Source: Halobellus inordinatus (GTDB taxonomy: Archaea; Halobacteriota; Halobacteria; Halobacteriales; Haloferacaceae). From it: a stretch of DNA of 64,000 nucleotides. A program made the translations under genes and the position numbers. Shown piece after piece: positions 38,587-46,368 of this stretch (position 1 is the stretch's first letter; each line of letters begins with the position of its first letter). The stretch spans positions 773,213 to 837,212 of the forward strand of contig NZ_JANHAV010000001.1 of NCBI RefSeq assembly GCF_024464655.1. The letters are read 5' to 3'. Below the pieces are notes generated by a model. The model was not told the DNA's origin and made no database searches. It saw only the letters and a list, made by a program, of their open reading frames with translations.

Positions 38587-40629
38587 GTGCACGTCCGGGA
38601 TCTCCCCGTCTCCGCGGCCGTCCGCGGGCACTACCGCGACTCGGGGATCGACGAACTGTATCCGCCGCAAGCCGCGGCTGTCGACGCCGGCATCACCGAG
38701 GGCGCGAACGTCGTCGCCGCGATCCCGACGGCGTCGGGAAAGACGCTGATCGCGGAGTTGGCGATGCTGACCGCCGACGGACCGGCGCTGTACGTCGTCC
38801 CATTGCGCGCGCTCGCCCGCGAGAAGTACGAGTCGTTCGCGGAACTCCCCGGCGTCAGCGTCGGTATCTCCACGGGCGACTTCGACTCGCCGGCCGAGGA
38901 ACTCGGCGACGAGGACATCGTCGTCGCGACCGCCGAGAAGGTCGACTCCGCGATCCGCAACGGCGCGTCGTGGGTTGAAGACCTCGCTTGCGTCGTCGTC
39001 GACGAGGTCCACCTCCTGGGTCGCCCGCGCCGCGGCCCGACGCTCGAAGTCACGCTCGCGACGCTGCAGCGGCGCGCGCCGGGCGTCCAGATCGTCGCGC
39101 TCTCGGCGACCATCGACAACCCCGACGACGTGGCGGACTGGCTCGACGCCGAACTCGTCGAGTCGACGTGGCGGCCCGTCTCCCTCCGCACGGGCGTCTA
39201 CGCCGACGGCTCGGTCGCCTTCGACGACGACAGCACGCTCACGGTCGACGTCGACGCCGACGACGAACGCGACGATCACGACACCGAAGTGACGGCGGCA
39301 CTCGTCGCCGACGCGATCGACGGCGGCGGCCAGTGTCTCGCGTTCGTTCGCTCACGCCGGGAAGCGGAGGCGCTCGCGACGCGATTGGCGCAGGAAGACC
39401 TCGTCGCGCCCGGATCAGCCCAGACGACGTTGGACGGTGCCGCGTCGGGAGCTACGTCGGCAGCGGATCTCGCGGACGACATCCGCGACAGCGGCGCCAC
39501 CGAGACGGGCCGGCGACTGGCTGCGGCGGTCGAATCCGGCGTGGGATTCCACCACGCGGGGCTCGTGAGCGAGCACCGCGCGCTGGTCGAGTCCGCGTTC
39601 CGAGATCGGACGCTCGGTGTGATCTGTGCGACGCCGACGCTGGCGGCGGGCGTGAACGTCCCCGCGCGCCGCGTCGTCGTCCGCGACCTCGAACGTTACA
39701 CCGGCGAGGAGATGAGTCCGCTGCCGGTCCTCGAAGTCCACCAGATGTGCGGCCGCGCCGGCCGCCCGCACCTGGATCCGTACGGTGAAGCGGTCCTCGT
39801 CGGCGACGAGCGCACGGCGGACCGGCTCTGGGACCGCTACGTCGACGCCGGCCCCGAAGCGGTCGAGTCCCAACTGACCGCGCGCGAGGCGCTCCGCACC
39901 CACGTCCTCTCGGTGGTCGCCTCGGGGTTCGCCGACTCGAAGCCCGGCGTGCTCGACTTACTCGATGCGACGTTCTTCGCCCACCAGTCGCCCGACGTCG
40001 ACCTCTCCGGCCTTCTCGACGACGTCGCCGACGAGTTGGCCGCGATGGACCTGCTCGACGTCGGCGCCGCGGATGCCAGCCCATCCAGCGAGCGCGACGG
40101 CGACGCCCTCGCTGCGACCGACCTCGGTGCGACGGTGTCGCGCCAGTACGTCCGCCCCGAAACCGGCGCGAGACTCGTCGCGGCCGTGCGGGCGATCGAG
40201 TCGATGGCCGCCGCCGACGTCACCGCCCGCACCGCGCTCGGGGCCGTCTGCGCGACGCCTGATATGCGCGGGACGTACCTCGGGAACCGCGAACGCGCCG
40301 ACATCTATCGGTACGCGACGCGGCACGCCGCGGAGTTCACGACCGCGCCCGACGAGGCCGACGACTTCGAGGCGTGGCTCTGTGCGGTCAAACTGGCGCG
40401 TATCCTCTTGGAGTGGAGCGAAGGCGCGACGATCGAGACGCTCGTCGAGCGGTACCGGATCGGACCGGGCGACGTCGAGTCCCACGTCGAACGCGCGACG
40501 TGGCTCCTCGGGGCCGCCGACGCCGTGGCGCGGACGCTCGAAGCGGATGTCGACGTCTTCGAGCGCGTGCGACACGAGCTCGGAGAGTCCGGAGACGACG
40601 CCGAGAACCCCGACCGAAGCCGACCGTAA
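38587..40629 (+). CDS. Hel308-family superfamily 2 DNA helicase
   Basis: The protein has 680 residues. Helicase motifs: Q-region 'GIDELYPPQAAAVDAGI', Walker A 'AAIPTASGKTLIAELAML', Ia 'LYVVPLRALAREKYESF', Walker B 'CVVVDEVHLLGRPRRGPT', III 'IVALSATIDNPDDVADW', IV-V 'GVGFHHAGLVSEHRALV' and 'GVICATPTLAAGVNVPARR', and VI 'HQMCGRAGRPHLDPYGEA'. A winged helix and a ratchet domain follow ('RYRIGPGDVESHVERATW'). It is slightly shorter than typical Hel308 (about 700-780) and has an acidic insert after motif III. It likely acts in fork repair and recombination. GTG start with a strong TATA box. No neighbour of known related function. Confidence 0.9.
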   Translation: MHVRDLPVSAAVRGHYRDSGIDELYPPQAAAVDAGITEGANVVAAIPTASGKTLIAELAMLTADGPALYVVPLRALAREKYESFAELPGVSVGISTGDFDSPAEELGDEDIVVATAEKVDSAIRNGASWVEDLACVVVDEVHLLGRPRRGPTLEVTLATLQRRAPGVQIVALSATIDNPDDVADWLDAELVESTWRPVSLRTGVYADGSVAFDDDSTLTVDVDADDERDDHDTEVTAALVADAIDGGGQCLAFVRSRREAEALATRLAQEDLVAPGSAQTTLDGAASGATSAADLADDIRDSGATETGRRLAAAVESGVGFHHAGLVSEHRALVESAFRDRTLGVICATPTLAAGVNVPARRVVVRDLERYTGEEMSPLPVLEVHQMCGRAGRPHLDPYGEAVLVGDERTADRLWDRYVDAGPEAVESQLTAREALRTHVLSVVASGFADSKPGVLDLLDATFFAHQSPDVDLSGLLDDVADELAAMDLLDVGAADASPSSERDGDALAATDLGATVSRQYVRPETGARLVAAVRAIESMAAADVTARTALGAVCATPDMRGTYLGNRERADIYRYATRHAAEFTTAPDEADDFEAWLCAVKLARILLEWSEGATIETLVERYRIGPGDVESHVERATWLLGAADAVARTLEADVDVFERVRHELGESGDDAENPDRSRP

Positions 40630-40713
40630 CGAGGGCCGGGTGGTCGGCTCGGAGTCCAGACTGTGAACCCCACGCAGTCCGCCGGATTCGCCTGCCCGCA
40701 TACGGTTCGGCGA

Positions 40714-40724
40714 CGAAATTTATC
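40714..40724 (+). promoter_or_regulatory. TATA box of the RuBisCO gene
   Basis: GAAATTTATC is centred about 30 nt upstream of the ATG at 40750 and supports that start over the in-frame GTG at 40663. Confidence 0.55.
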
Positions 40725-40749
40725 AGTCCAGGGCGTGAATCGGTCCCCT

Positions 40750-42009
40750 ATGGCCGGAATCACCTACGAGGATTTCATCGACCTGTCGTACGACCCCGCC
40801 GACGCGGATCTGGTCTGTACGTTCCGGATCGACCCCGCCGAGGGGATGTCCGTCGAAGACGCCGCCTCCCGCGTCGCCTCGGAGTCCTCCAACGGAACGT
40901 GGGCGGCGCTCCCGACGGGCGAGGGCTTCACCGATATGGGCGCGACCGCGTTCGACATCGAGACTGGGGACGGCGACGCCGAGATCAAGGTGGCCTACCC
41001 CGAGGGGCTCTTCGAGCCCGGGAGTATGCCGCAGATCCTCTCGTGCATCGCGGGCAACATTATGGGGATGAAGGCGGTAGAGACGATCCGCCTCCTCGAC
41101 TGCGAGTGGCCCGAAGGCCTCGCGACGTCGTTTGCGGGACCGCAGTTCGGCTCGTCAGTGCGCCAGGATATCTTCGGCGTCGACGACCGGCCGATCCTCG
41201 CGACGGTCCCCAAGCCGAAGGTCGGGCTCTCGACGGAGAAGCACGCCGAGGTCGGCTACGAGGCGTGGACGGGCGGCGTCGACCTCCTGAAAGACGACGA
41301 GAACCTCACCGACCAGGCGTTCAATCCCTTCCACGACCGCCTCGTCGAGAGTCTCGCCCAGCGGGACCGCGCCGAAGACGAAACCGGCGAGAAGAAGTCC
41401 TACCTCATCAACGTCACCGCCGACACGAACGAGATGCTCGAACGCGTCGACCAGGTCGCCGCGGAGGGCTGTGAGTACGTGATGGTCGACGTGATCACCA
41501 CCGGTTGGGCGGCCGTCCAGTCCGTGCGCGAGCGCTGTGAGGAACTCGGGCTCGCTATCCACGCCCACCGGGCGATGCACGCCGCGTTCGACCGCCTGCC
41601 GAACCACGGCGTCTCGATGCGCGTCCTCGCACAGATCGCTCGCCTCGTCGGCGTCGACCAGCTCCACACCGGCACCGCCGGCCTCGGGAAACTCGCGAAC
41701 GAGGACACCGTCGGCATCAACGCGTGGCTCCGCGACGATCTCTACGGCCTCAACGACGTGTTGCCGGTCGCCTCGGGCGGCCTCCACCCCGGACTGGTCC
41801 CGGATCTGCTGGACGCGACGGGGACGAACGTCTGCGTGCAGGCCGGCGGCGGCATCCACGGTCATCCCGACGGCACCCACGAGGGCGCGAAGGCGCTCCG
41901 CGCGGCCGTCGACGCCTACGCCGAGGACCGCTCGCTGGAGTCGAAAGCCGACGAGAGCCCCGCGCTCCGGACGGCGATCGAAAAGTGGGGTACCGAGACG
42001 CCGCGATAG
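40750..42009 (+). CDS. rbcL: Form III ribulose-bisphosphate carboxylase (archaeal RuBisCO)
   Basis: The protein has 419 residues, shorter than form I, as in archaeal form III. All catalytic residues are seen: Lys155 and Lys157 in 'TVPKPKVGLS', the carbamylated Lys181 with Asp183/Glu184 in 'DLLKDDENL', His273 in 'HAHRAMHAAF', His306 and loop-6 Lys314 in 'LHTGTAGLGKLAN', Ser342 in 'ASGGLHPG', and the phosphate-binding 'QAGGGIHGHPDGT'. It is therefore an active RuBisCO, not a RuBisCO-like protein. It acts after ribose-1,5-bisphosphate isomerase in nucleoside salvage, giving 3-phosphoglycerate; that isomerase is encoded 0.7 kb away on the other strand. No small subunit or Calvin-cycle genes nearby. 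Confidence 0.97.
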   Translation: MAGITYEDFIDLSYDPADADLVCTFRIDPAEGMSVEDAASRVASESSNGTWAALPTGEGFTDMGATAFDIETGDGDAEIKVAYPEGLFEPGSMPQILSCIAGNIMGMKAVETIRLLDCEWPEGLATSFAGPQFGSSVRQDIFGVDDRPILATVPKPKVGLSTEKHAEVGYEAWTGGVDLLKDDENLTDQAFNPFHDRLVESLAQRDRAEDETGEKKSYLINVTADTNEMLERVDQVAAEGCEYVMVDVITTGWAAVQSVRERCEELGLAIHAHRAMHAAFDRLPNHGVSMRVLAQIARLVGVDQLHTGTAGLGKLANEDTVGINAWLRDDLYGLNDVLPVASGGLHPGLVPDLLDATGTNVCVQAGGGIHGHPDGTHEGAKALRAAVDAYAEDRSLESKADESPALRTAIEKWGTETPR

Positions 42010-42037
42010 TCACCCGCGTCCGAGCCGAGAAACGCGT

Positions 42038-42631
42038 TCAATCCGACCGCGCGCCGACCGATCCGCGCTCGTCGACCGCGCTGCGACGACGATACAGCGT
42101 CGCGGCGACCGCGAACAGACCGGCGCCGCTCGTGTTTACGACGAGGTCGATGATCGTATCGACCACGTAGAAGCCGAGCGTCCAGTGGTGCCAGAACGTC
42201 TTGAAGACGAACTCGTAGACCTCGAATCCGGCTCCGATCGCGAGGACGGCGGGGACGACCCAGAACGGCGAGCGGAGCGTCGGCCCGCGGAAGGTGACGC
42301 CGAGCAGCGCGGCGACGCCGAGTCCACCCATCGCGTGCGTGAGCAGGTCCCACCACGGCAGTACCGTGTAGACGTTGTAATAGACGCCGCCGAAGTGCAG
42401 CCCCGAAACGAGGACCGACCAGATCGCGATCGCGGCCCACGCGGCGGTCAGGTGATCGCCGCGGGGGAGTTCTCGTCGCAGGCGTCCGACCAGGACGGCC
42501 GGCCACGATCGGAGGGCGTGATTCGTGGGGTAGCCCGACGTCGCCATCGTCGCCCACGCCGCGACGAGCGCGAGGGCCACGGAACCGACTCCGACGACGA
42601 GCTTTGGAGAGAGATGCGGGGGAGTCGCCAT
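42038..42631 (-). CDS. DUF2238/YjdF-like integral membrane protein
   Basis: This 197-residue protein has five to six predicted helices. The polar pattern inside the membrane resembles DUF2238/YjdF: 'LPWWDLLTHAMGGLGVAAL' (D and H), 'GAGFEVYEFVFKTF' (E-x-x-E) and 'YVVDTIIDLVVNTSGAG' (D-x-x-x-D-x-x-x-N). Such spaced acidic and His residues in helices suggest a metal or lipid-phosphate site, as in VanZ or PAP2-like folds. It follows the R15P isomerase gene by 61 nt on the same strand and converges with RuBisCO. A role in the same pathway is not implied by sequence. Confidence 0.7.
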   Translation of the reverse strand: MATPPHLSPKLVVGVGSVALALVAAWATMATSGYPTNHALRSWPAVLVGRLRRELPRGDHLTAAWAAIAIWSVLVSGLHFGGVYYNVYTVLPWWDLLTHAMGGLGVAALLGVTFRGPTLRSPFWVVPAVLAIGAGFEVYEFVFKTFWHHWTLGFYVVDTIIDLVVNTSGAGLFAVAATLYRRRSAVDERGSVGARSD

Positions 42632-42692
42632 CGACGCGAGATGGCCGGTGCGCCGGTAAAACTCTTCTGTGGCTGGTGGCGGTGCGGTAGCG

Positions 42693-43661
42693 TTACGGTT
42701 CCGCCCAGGGGTCGCTAGTGCTCTCGCCGAACAGTTCGCGCATCAGCGTGACGATGCTCTCGGGTGGGTACTGCCCGCGCTCGGTCACGATCGCGTCGAC
42801 GTACCGCGGCGGCGTCACGTCGAAGGCCGGATTCAGCACCGTCGGATCGCCGATGTCGGCGGCCGTCTCCTCGTCGACGACTTCCTCTTCGGCCCGCATC
42901 TCGATGTCGACGGTGTGGCCGGTGAGCGTTTCGGGGTGCAGTTTGATCGTCTGAGCCGCACAGACGATTGGTGTTCCCCGGTCGCGGGCGTTGACGGCGA
43001 GCCCGCTCGTCCCGATCTTGTTGATGACGGAGCCGTCGGCCGCGATGCTGTCTGCGCCGACGAGGACGTGATCGACGTCGTTGAGGTAGCGGCGTGCCGC
43101 GGAGTCGACGATGAGCGTCACGTCGACGCCCATCTCGGAGAGTGCCTCCGCCGTGATGTGGCCCTGGTTCCGCGGCCGCGTCTCCTTGACGTACGCCGAC
43201 AGCGACTTGCCCTGTTCGACCGCGGTCTCGACACAGGCGAGGACGTCCGTGGAGTGACAGTGCGTCATAACCGTGTCGCCGTCGCGGAGGCGGTTCGCCC
43301 CCATTCGACCGAGGTCGCTCTGGGCCGTGTCCAGGCGGTCGCAGAACTCGGCGACGCTCGTGTGAACGCTCTCGCGGAGATCCTCGACCGTTCGCCCGTC
43401 GACGTCGCGAAAGACGTACCGGAGGGCGTTCGGGAGGCTCACCGCCGTCGGCCGGGTGTCGTAGAGGATTCGAGCGGCCGCGCGGAGTTCGGCGCGGAAC
43501 GCTGCCGGCGAGTCCGCGTCGCTCGCGTCTGCCTGCGCGCCGAGTGCTTCGGCGGCGGCGGCAGCGATCGTGGCCGCACCGCGGATCTCCATTGAGCCGA
43601 TGTCCTCGGCCGTCCGGTGGACCGCCTCCGCGACCTCGACATCTGGTGCGGGATCGCTCAT
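42693..43661 (-). CDS. Ribose 1,5-bisphosphate isomerase (eIF2B-like family)
   Basis: This 322-residue protein belongs to the eIF2B alpha/MtnA-like isomerase superfamily. Marks: 'GSMEIRGAATIAAAAAEAL' (R-G-A-x-x-I), 'DTRPTAVSLPNALRYV', 'DTVMTHCHSTDVLACVETA' (catalytic Cys region), 'VKETRPRNQGHITAEAL', 'HVLVGADSIAADGSVINKIG' (catalytic Asp) and 'NPAFDVTPPRYVDAIVTERG'. 'R-N-Q-G' and 'N-P-A-F-D-V-T-P' are typical of the archaeal R15P isomerases rather than MtnA. It makes ribulose-1,5-bisphosphate for RuBisCO, whose gene is nearby. A TTTTCAC box lies 28 nt upstream. Confidence 0.93.
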   Translation of the reverse strand: MSDPAPDVEVAEAVHRTAEDIGSMEIRGAATIAAAAAEALGAQADASDADSPAAFRAELRAAARILYDTRPTAVSLPNALRYVFRDVDGRTVEDLRESVHTSVAEFCDRLDTAQSDLGRMGANRLRDGDTVMTHCHSTDVLACVETAVEQGKSLSAYVKETRPRNQGHITAEALSEMGVDVTLIVDSAARRYLNDVDHVLVGADSIAADGSVINKIGTSGLAVNARDRGTPIVCAAQTIKLHPETLTGHTVDIEMRAEEEVVDEETAADIGDPTVLNPAFDVTPPRYVDAIVTERGQYPPESIVTLMRELFGESTSDPWAEP

Positions 43662-43971
43662 ACAGGCTCTTCGCAGGGGCGCGTGAAAAGCGCGCTCCCG
43701 ACCCCAGCACTCTCACCGAAGACGCGGTGGCCGGTGTCGACGGCGTCCCCGACCGCGGGCGAGCCTGCTCTGACAACGGCGTACTCGCGTTGCGGTGGGG
43801 CCTGGGAACGGGGGGTGGGAGCGCCTGATCGTCGACTCACCGGCGGGGTGCCAGGGCCGGCAACGTCGGCGACGTGGGCCTCGCCGCAGCGTCGTTCGGG
43901 GCGAGCGGAAATGACGGGGGAAGACTACGGTGGTCGGGGGTTGGGGGAGCGCTACCGGGCGCGACTAACCC
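43662..43971. other. Intergenic region, 310 nt, no gene recognised
   Basis: The left end holds the R15P isomerase promoter (GCGCTTTTCACG on the minus strand, 43684-43695). The rest is very GC-rich with G-runs on the plus strand (about 43795-43820 and 43915-43950). A 60-codon minus-strand frame (43658-43840) shows no recognisable protein. I see no tRNA, SRP or RNase P signature. Confidence 0.5.
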
Positions 43972-44409
43972 TTACTGGTACTGCTCGATCAGCGAACGGA
44001 GCGTCGACTCGTCGCGGACGCCGACGACCTGTTCGACGGCCTCGCCGTCGCTGAACAGCATCAGCGTGGGGACGCCTCGGACCTGATACTGCTGTGCGAG
44101 CTGTTGGTTCTGGTCGATGTCGACCTTCGCGACAGCGGCGTCTGTGGACTGTGCCAGCGATTTGACCGTCGGTTCGAGCATCTTGCACGGTCCGCACCAG
44201 TCCGCGTAGAAGTCGACGAGGACGACGTCGTACTTCGAGACAGCGTCCTGAAGCTCCGAGGACCCGTGTACGTGGACCGGCTCGGACGGGACCGTCGCGC
44301 TCTCGTCGTCCTCAGCCGGCTCGTCGTCGTTTACTTTCGAGGCCAGTTCTTCGCGCTTCTGGGCGCGGATCTCGTCGAGTTCGTCGTCTGTTCCTTGTGA
44401 CTCGCTCAT
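43972..44409 (-). CDS. trxA: Thioredoxin with acidic N-terminal extension
   Basis: The protein has 145 residues. The C-terminal ~100 form a thioredoxin fold with the active site 'FYADWCGPCKMLEP' (Cys72 and Cys75), the buried Asp in 'VLVDFYAD', cis-Pro in 'RGVPTLMLF', and the final helix 'LRSLIEQYQ'. The first ~40 residues are highly acidic and charged, resembling an archaeal DNA-binding or ribosome-tail helix ('DDELDEIRAQKREELASKV'), an unusual addition. It would reduce protein disulfides, probably recycled by the TrxB-like enzyme at 6.5 kb. The ATG at 44409 has a strong TATA box; the upstream in-frame ATG at 44466 lies beyond it. Confidence 0.95.
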   Translation of the reverse strand: MSESQGTDDELDEIRAQKREELASKVNDDEPAEDDESATVPSEPVHVHGSSELQDAVSKYDVVLVDFYADWCGPCKMLEPTVKSLAQSTDAAVAKVDIDQNQQLAQQYQVRGVPTLMLFSDGEAVEQVVGVRDESTLRSLIEQYQ

Positions 44410-44428
44410 CGACCTTCCGTAGGGAGGC

Positions 44429-44440
44429 CTAAAATAAAAC
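44429..44440 (-). promoter_or_regulatory. TATA box of trxA
   Basis: On the minus strand GTTTTATTTTAG is centred about 26 nt upstream of the trxA ATG, so trxA need not depend on the DUF7521 gene upstream. Confidence 0.55.
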
Positions 44441-44490
44441 AGTTTTGCAAGCGAAAGACAATACACACCGCGTCACTCAGCGTCCGACGG

Positions 44491-44784
44491 TCAGTCGGCG
44501 TACAACGAATACGTGATGACGGCGAAGCCGACGAACGTCAACGTCGCGTCGATGAGGATGCCGGTCGCGAGGTCGACGCCGAGGATGAAGTCGAAGGTCC
44601 CACCCAGCAGCGAACCGAGGGTGATGACTCCGAATCCGAGCGAGAACGCCCGGAGCGGTCGCGCGCCCGTCTTTCGGTAGGCCTTCAGCGAAAAGTACGT
44701 GATGAGCCCGCCGAGGATGAGGATGCCCGTCTTCACGACGACGATTCCCGTTGCGATGCTTGTCGATGCGGTCGTGTGTGCCAT
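44491..44784 (-). CDS. DUF7521-like small membrane protein
   Basis: This 97-residue protein has three predicted helices: 'GIVVVKTGILILGGLITYFS', 'GFGVITLGSLLGGTF' and 'GILIDATLTFVGFAVITYSL'. The basic loop 'KAYRKTGARPLRAF' points to the cytoplasm. Haloarchaea frequently pair such a three-helix protein (DUF7521 as I recall) with a winged-helix regulator; here its ATG overlaps the last base of the wHTH stop codon, so it is translationally coupled. Function unknown; it may sequester or signal to the regulator. Confidence 0.8.
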   Translation of the reverse strand: MAHTTASTSIATGIVVVKTGILILGGLITYFSLKAYRKTGARPLRAFSLGFGVITLGSLLGGTFDFILGVDLATGILIDATLTFVGFAVITYSLYAD

Positions 44785-45158
44785 TATGTTTCCTCCCGTA
44801 CTGCGGTCCAGATATCCGCGAGTCGTTCTTCGGGGCCCTGCTCGGAGTAGGCGATCTGGACGTCGAGTTCTCGTGACTCCGTGAGAGCGATGCGGACCTC
44901 GTCGAACGCGACGGCGTACGTGGTCGTGTGGTGTCCGTCCGACCGTATCTCGGTGCCCTCTTCGAGGAGTTCCGCCTCCGTCAGTAAGTCGAGCTTTCGA
45001 TACGTCGTCGACAGCGGAATGTCACAGTCCTCGGAGAGTTCACTCGCCGTCCGCGGTTCGTCCAGCGCCTTGATGATGGCTCTGGCGTCAACGTCGTCGA
45101 GCGCATCGAGTACTGACTGAAGGTCCGCTGGCTCCTCTGCGGACGGCTCGCGCGCCAT
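44784..45158 (-). CDS. ArsR-like winged helix-turn-helix regulator
   Basis: This 124-residue protein has a wHTH domain over about 15-85 ('LDALDDVDARAIIKALDEPR', 'TASELSEDCDIPLSTTYRKL', 'LLTEAELLEEGTEIRSDGHH') and a C-terminal beta strand/helix region. It is typical of the many single-domain haloarchaeal transcription factors. The first ATG of the frame (45221) is not used: 45158 fits the domain start and a TATA-like box (GTTATTAATG region, 45181-45190) at about 27 nt. It is cotranscribed with the DUF7521-like membrane protein. Targets unknown. Confidence 0.88.
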   Translation of the reverse strand: MAREPSAEEPADLQSVLDALDDVDARAIIKALDEPRTASELSEDCDIPLSTTYRKLDLLTEAELLEEGTEIRSDGHHTTTYAVAFDEVRIALTESRELDVQIAYSEQGPEERLADIWTAVREET

Positions 45159-45288
45159 TATCGAACCCTCGGCAAGCGACGTTATTAATGCCCTGGGATC
45201 CGCGACGCCGGCAACACGCACGACGGCGGGCGCGGCTTCGGCCGCAAACCTGAAAAAGCAGCGCCGAAACCGACGGTTTCGATAGTAG

Positions 45289-46362
45289 CTACAGGCCGAG
45301 GTAGCCGGCGTTGGGAAGCAGCCCGAGGAGATACAGGACGCCCACGGCCAGCATCACGACGGCGATCGAAATCGCCGGCGGGTCGACGTGCGTTTCGCCG
45401 TGGGAGTAGAACACCCGCTGGCTCACTTCCGCGACGACTCCGGTGACCCCACCGAGCGCGCCCGCAGCGAGCAACGCCGCCGGTTCGCTCCCGAGTGCGG
45501 GCATCACGAGAATCGCCCCGACGGACCCAAGAAGCGTCATATGGTGCGTGACGGGAATCCGATCGACGCCGAGGTTGAGGAACAGCAGGCTGATCGCGGA
45601 GATCGCATAGCCCATAAACACGCTCCCGGTTTCGAGCCAGATGTACCCGCTGAGGACCCCGGCGACCACGCCGAGTGCAGCAACGCCGCTCCACTCGTAC
45701 TGGTGTGGAAGCCACGGCTCCGTCGCCAAACGGCTCTCGATCGTCCCCCCGTCGGGTGCAACACGTGGTTCTTCCCGTTCGAAGGGCGACATATCGAACA
45801 GACTCGTGCCACCGACCTGGCCGAGGATCGAGTACCCGAAGGCGACGCGCGCGATGATGGCCGTCACGAAGACCGATACCGCAATTCCGTCCGTCGGGAG
45901 ACCGAGGCCACCCACGAGTCGCGTCACCAAGAGCCCGAGGACACCGAAGAGGCCCCCGACAGCCAAGATGTCCGATTTCGGGCCGAGCGCGAATCCGATG
46001 TTCTTTCCGAAGTGATAGGCCCAGCCGTCCGGTTCCATCTCGGGATACCGCTTTGCCGCATACGCCGCCGCAGCGACGCCACCCGCGAAGCTGATGTGCG
46101 GACCAGTCACCGCCCCGAATCCGATGACGCCGGTCACGCCCGTCGCCAGCTCACCCTGGGGGACGAGGTCCAGCCCCGAGACTTCGCGCTGCAGGATGGC
46201 GAGTCCCTCCCCGAGGAAGACGACGAAGCCAGTGAAGATGAACGCCGGCAGGGCACCGATCGCCGCACCGAACGCGCCCCCCGCGAAGGCCGCGATCAGT
46301 AACACTACGAGCCGGTCGAACTCCAGCCCCAAGACTGGTATCTGAAGGAGGAAATCCGTCAT
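45289..46362 (-). CDS. Polytopic membrane protein in glpK operon, candidate glycerol permease
   Basis: This 357-residue protein has about nine hydrophobic segments. Glycine/alanine-rich helices such as 'AAFAGGAFGAAIGALPAF' and 'GVTGVIGFGAVTGPHISFAG', the latter with a conserved-looking His, suggest a transport pore. The central region has a soluble loop ('GGTSLFDMSPFEREEPRV'). It shares no motif with aquaglyceroporins (no NPA) or GlpT. It starts 6 nt after the glpK stop, so it is in the glycerol kinase operon; from memory, a similar gene follows glpK in Haloferax. A glycerol transport role is inferred from context only. Confidence 0.75.
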   Translation of the reverse strand: MTDFLLQIPVLGLEFDRLVVLLIAAFAGGAFGAAIGALPAFIFTGFVVFLGEGLAILQREVSGLDLVPQGELATGVTGVIGFGAVTGPHISFAGGVAAAAYAAKRYPEMEPDGWAYHFGKNIGFALGPKSDILAVGGLFGVLGLLVTRLVGGLGLPTDGIAVSVFVTAIIARVAFGYSILGQVGGTSLFDMSPFEREEPRVAPDGGTIESRLATEPWLPHQYEWSGVAALGVVAGVLSGYIWLETGSVFMGYAISAISLLFLNLGVDRIPVTHHMTLLGSVGAILVMPALGSEPAALLAAGALGGVTGVVAEVSQRVFYSHGETHVDPPAISIAVVMLAVGVLYLLGLLPNAGYLGL

Positions 46363-46368
46363 CGCTCC

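Noticed and set aside
40663..40749. Longer RuBisCO start at 40663
   Set aside because: A TATA box (40714-40724) lies between the two candidate starts, at leaderless distance from 40750, and the added residues show no similarity to form III N-termini.
43658..43840. 60-codon minus-strand frame overlapping the start of R15P isomerase in ATGA form
   Set aside because: The overlap looks operon-like, but the isomerase has its own TTTTCAC promoter box 28 nt upstream, inside this frame, and the peptide has no recognisable features. A ribosome-profiling signal would change this view.
43790..43971. G-rich stretch considered as a structured RNA gene
   Set aside because: I tried to match tRNA, 7S RNA and RNase P landmarks and found none; GC-rich intergenic sequence alone is not evidence.
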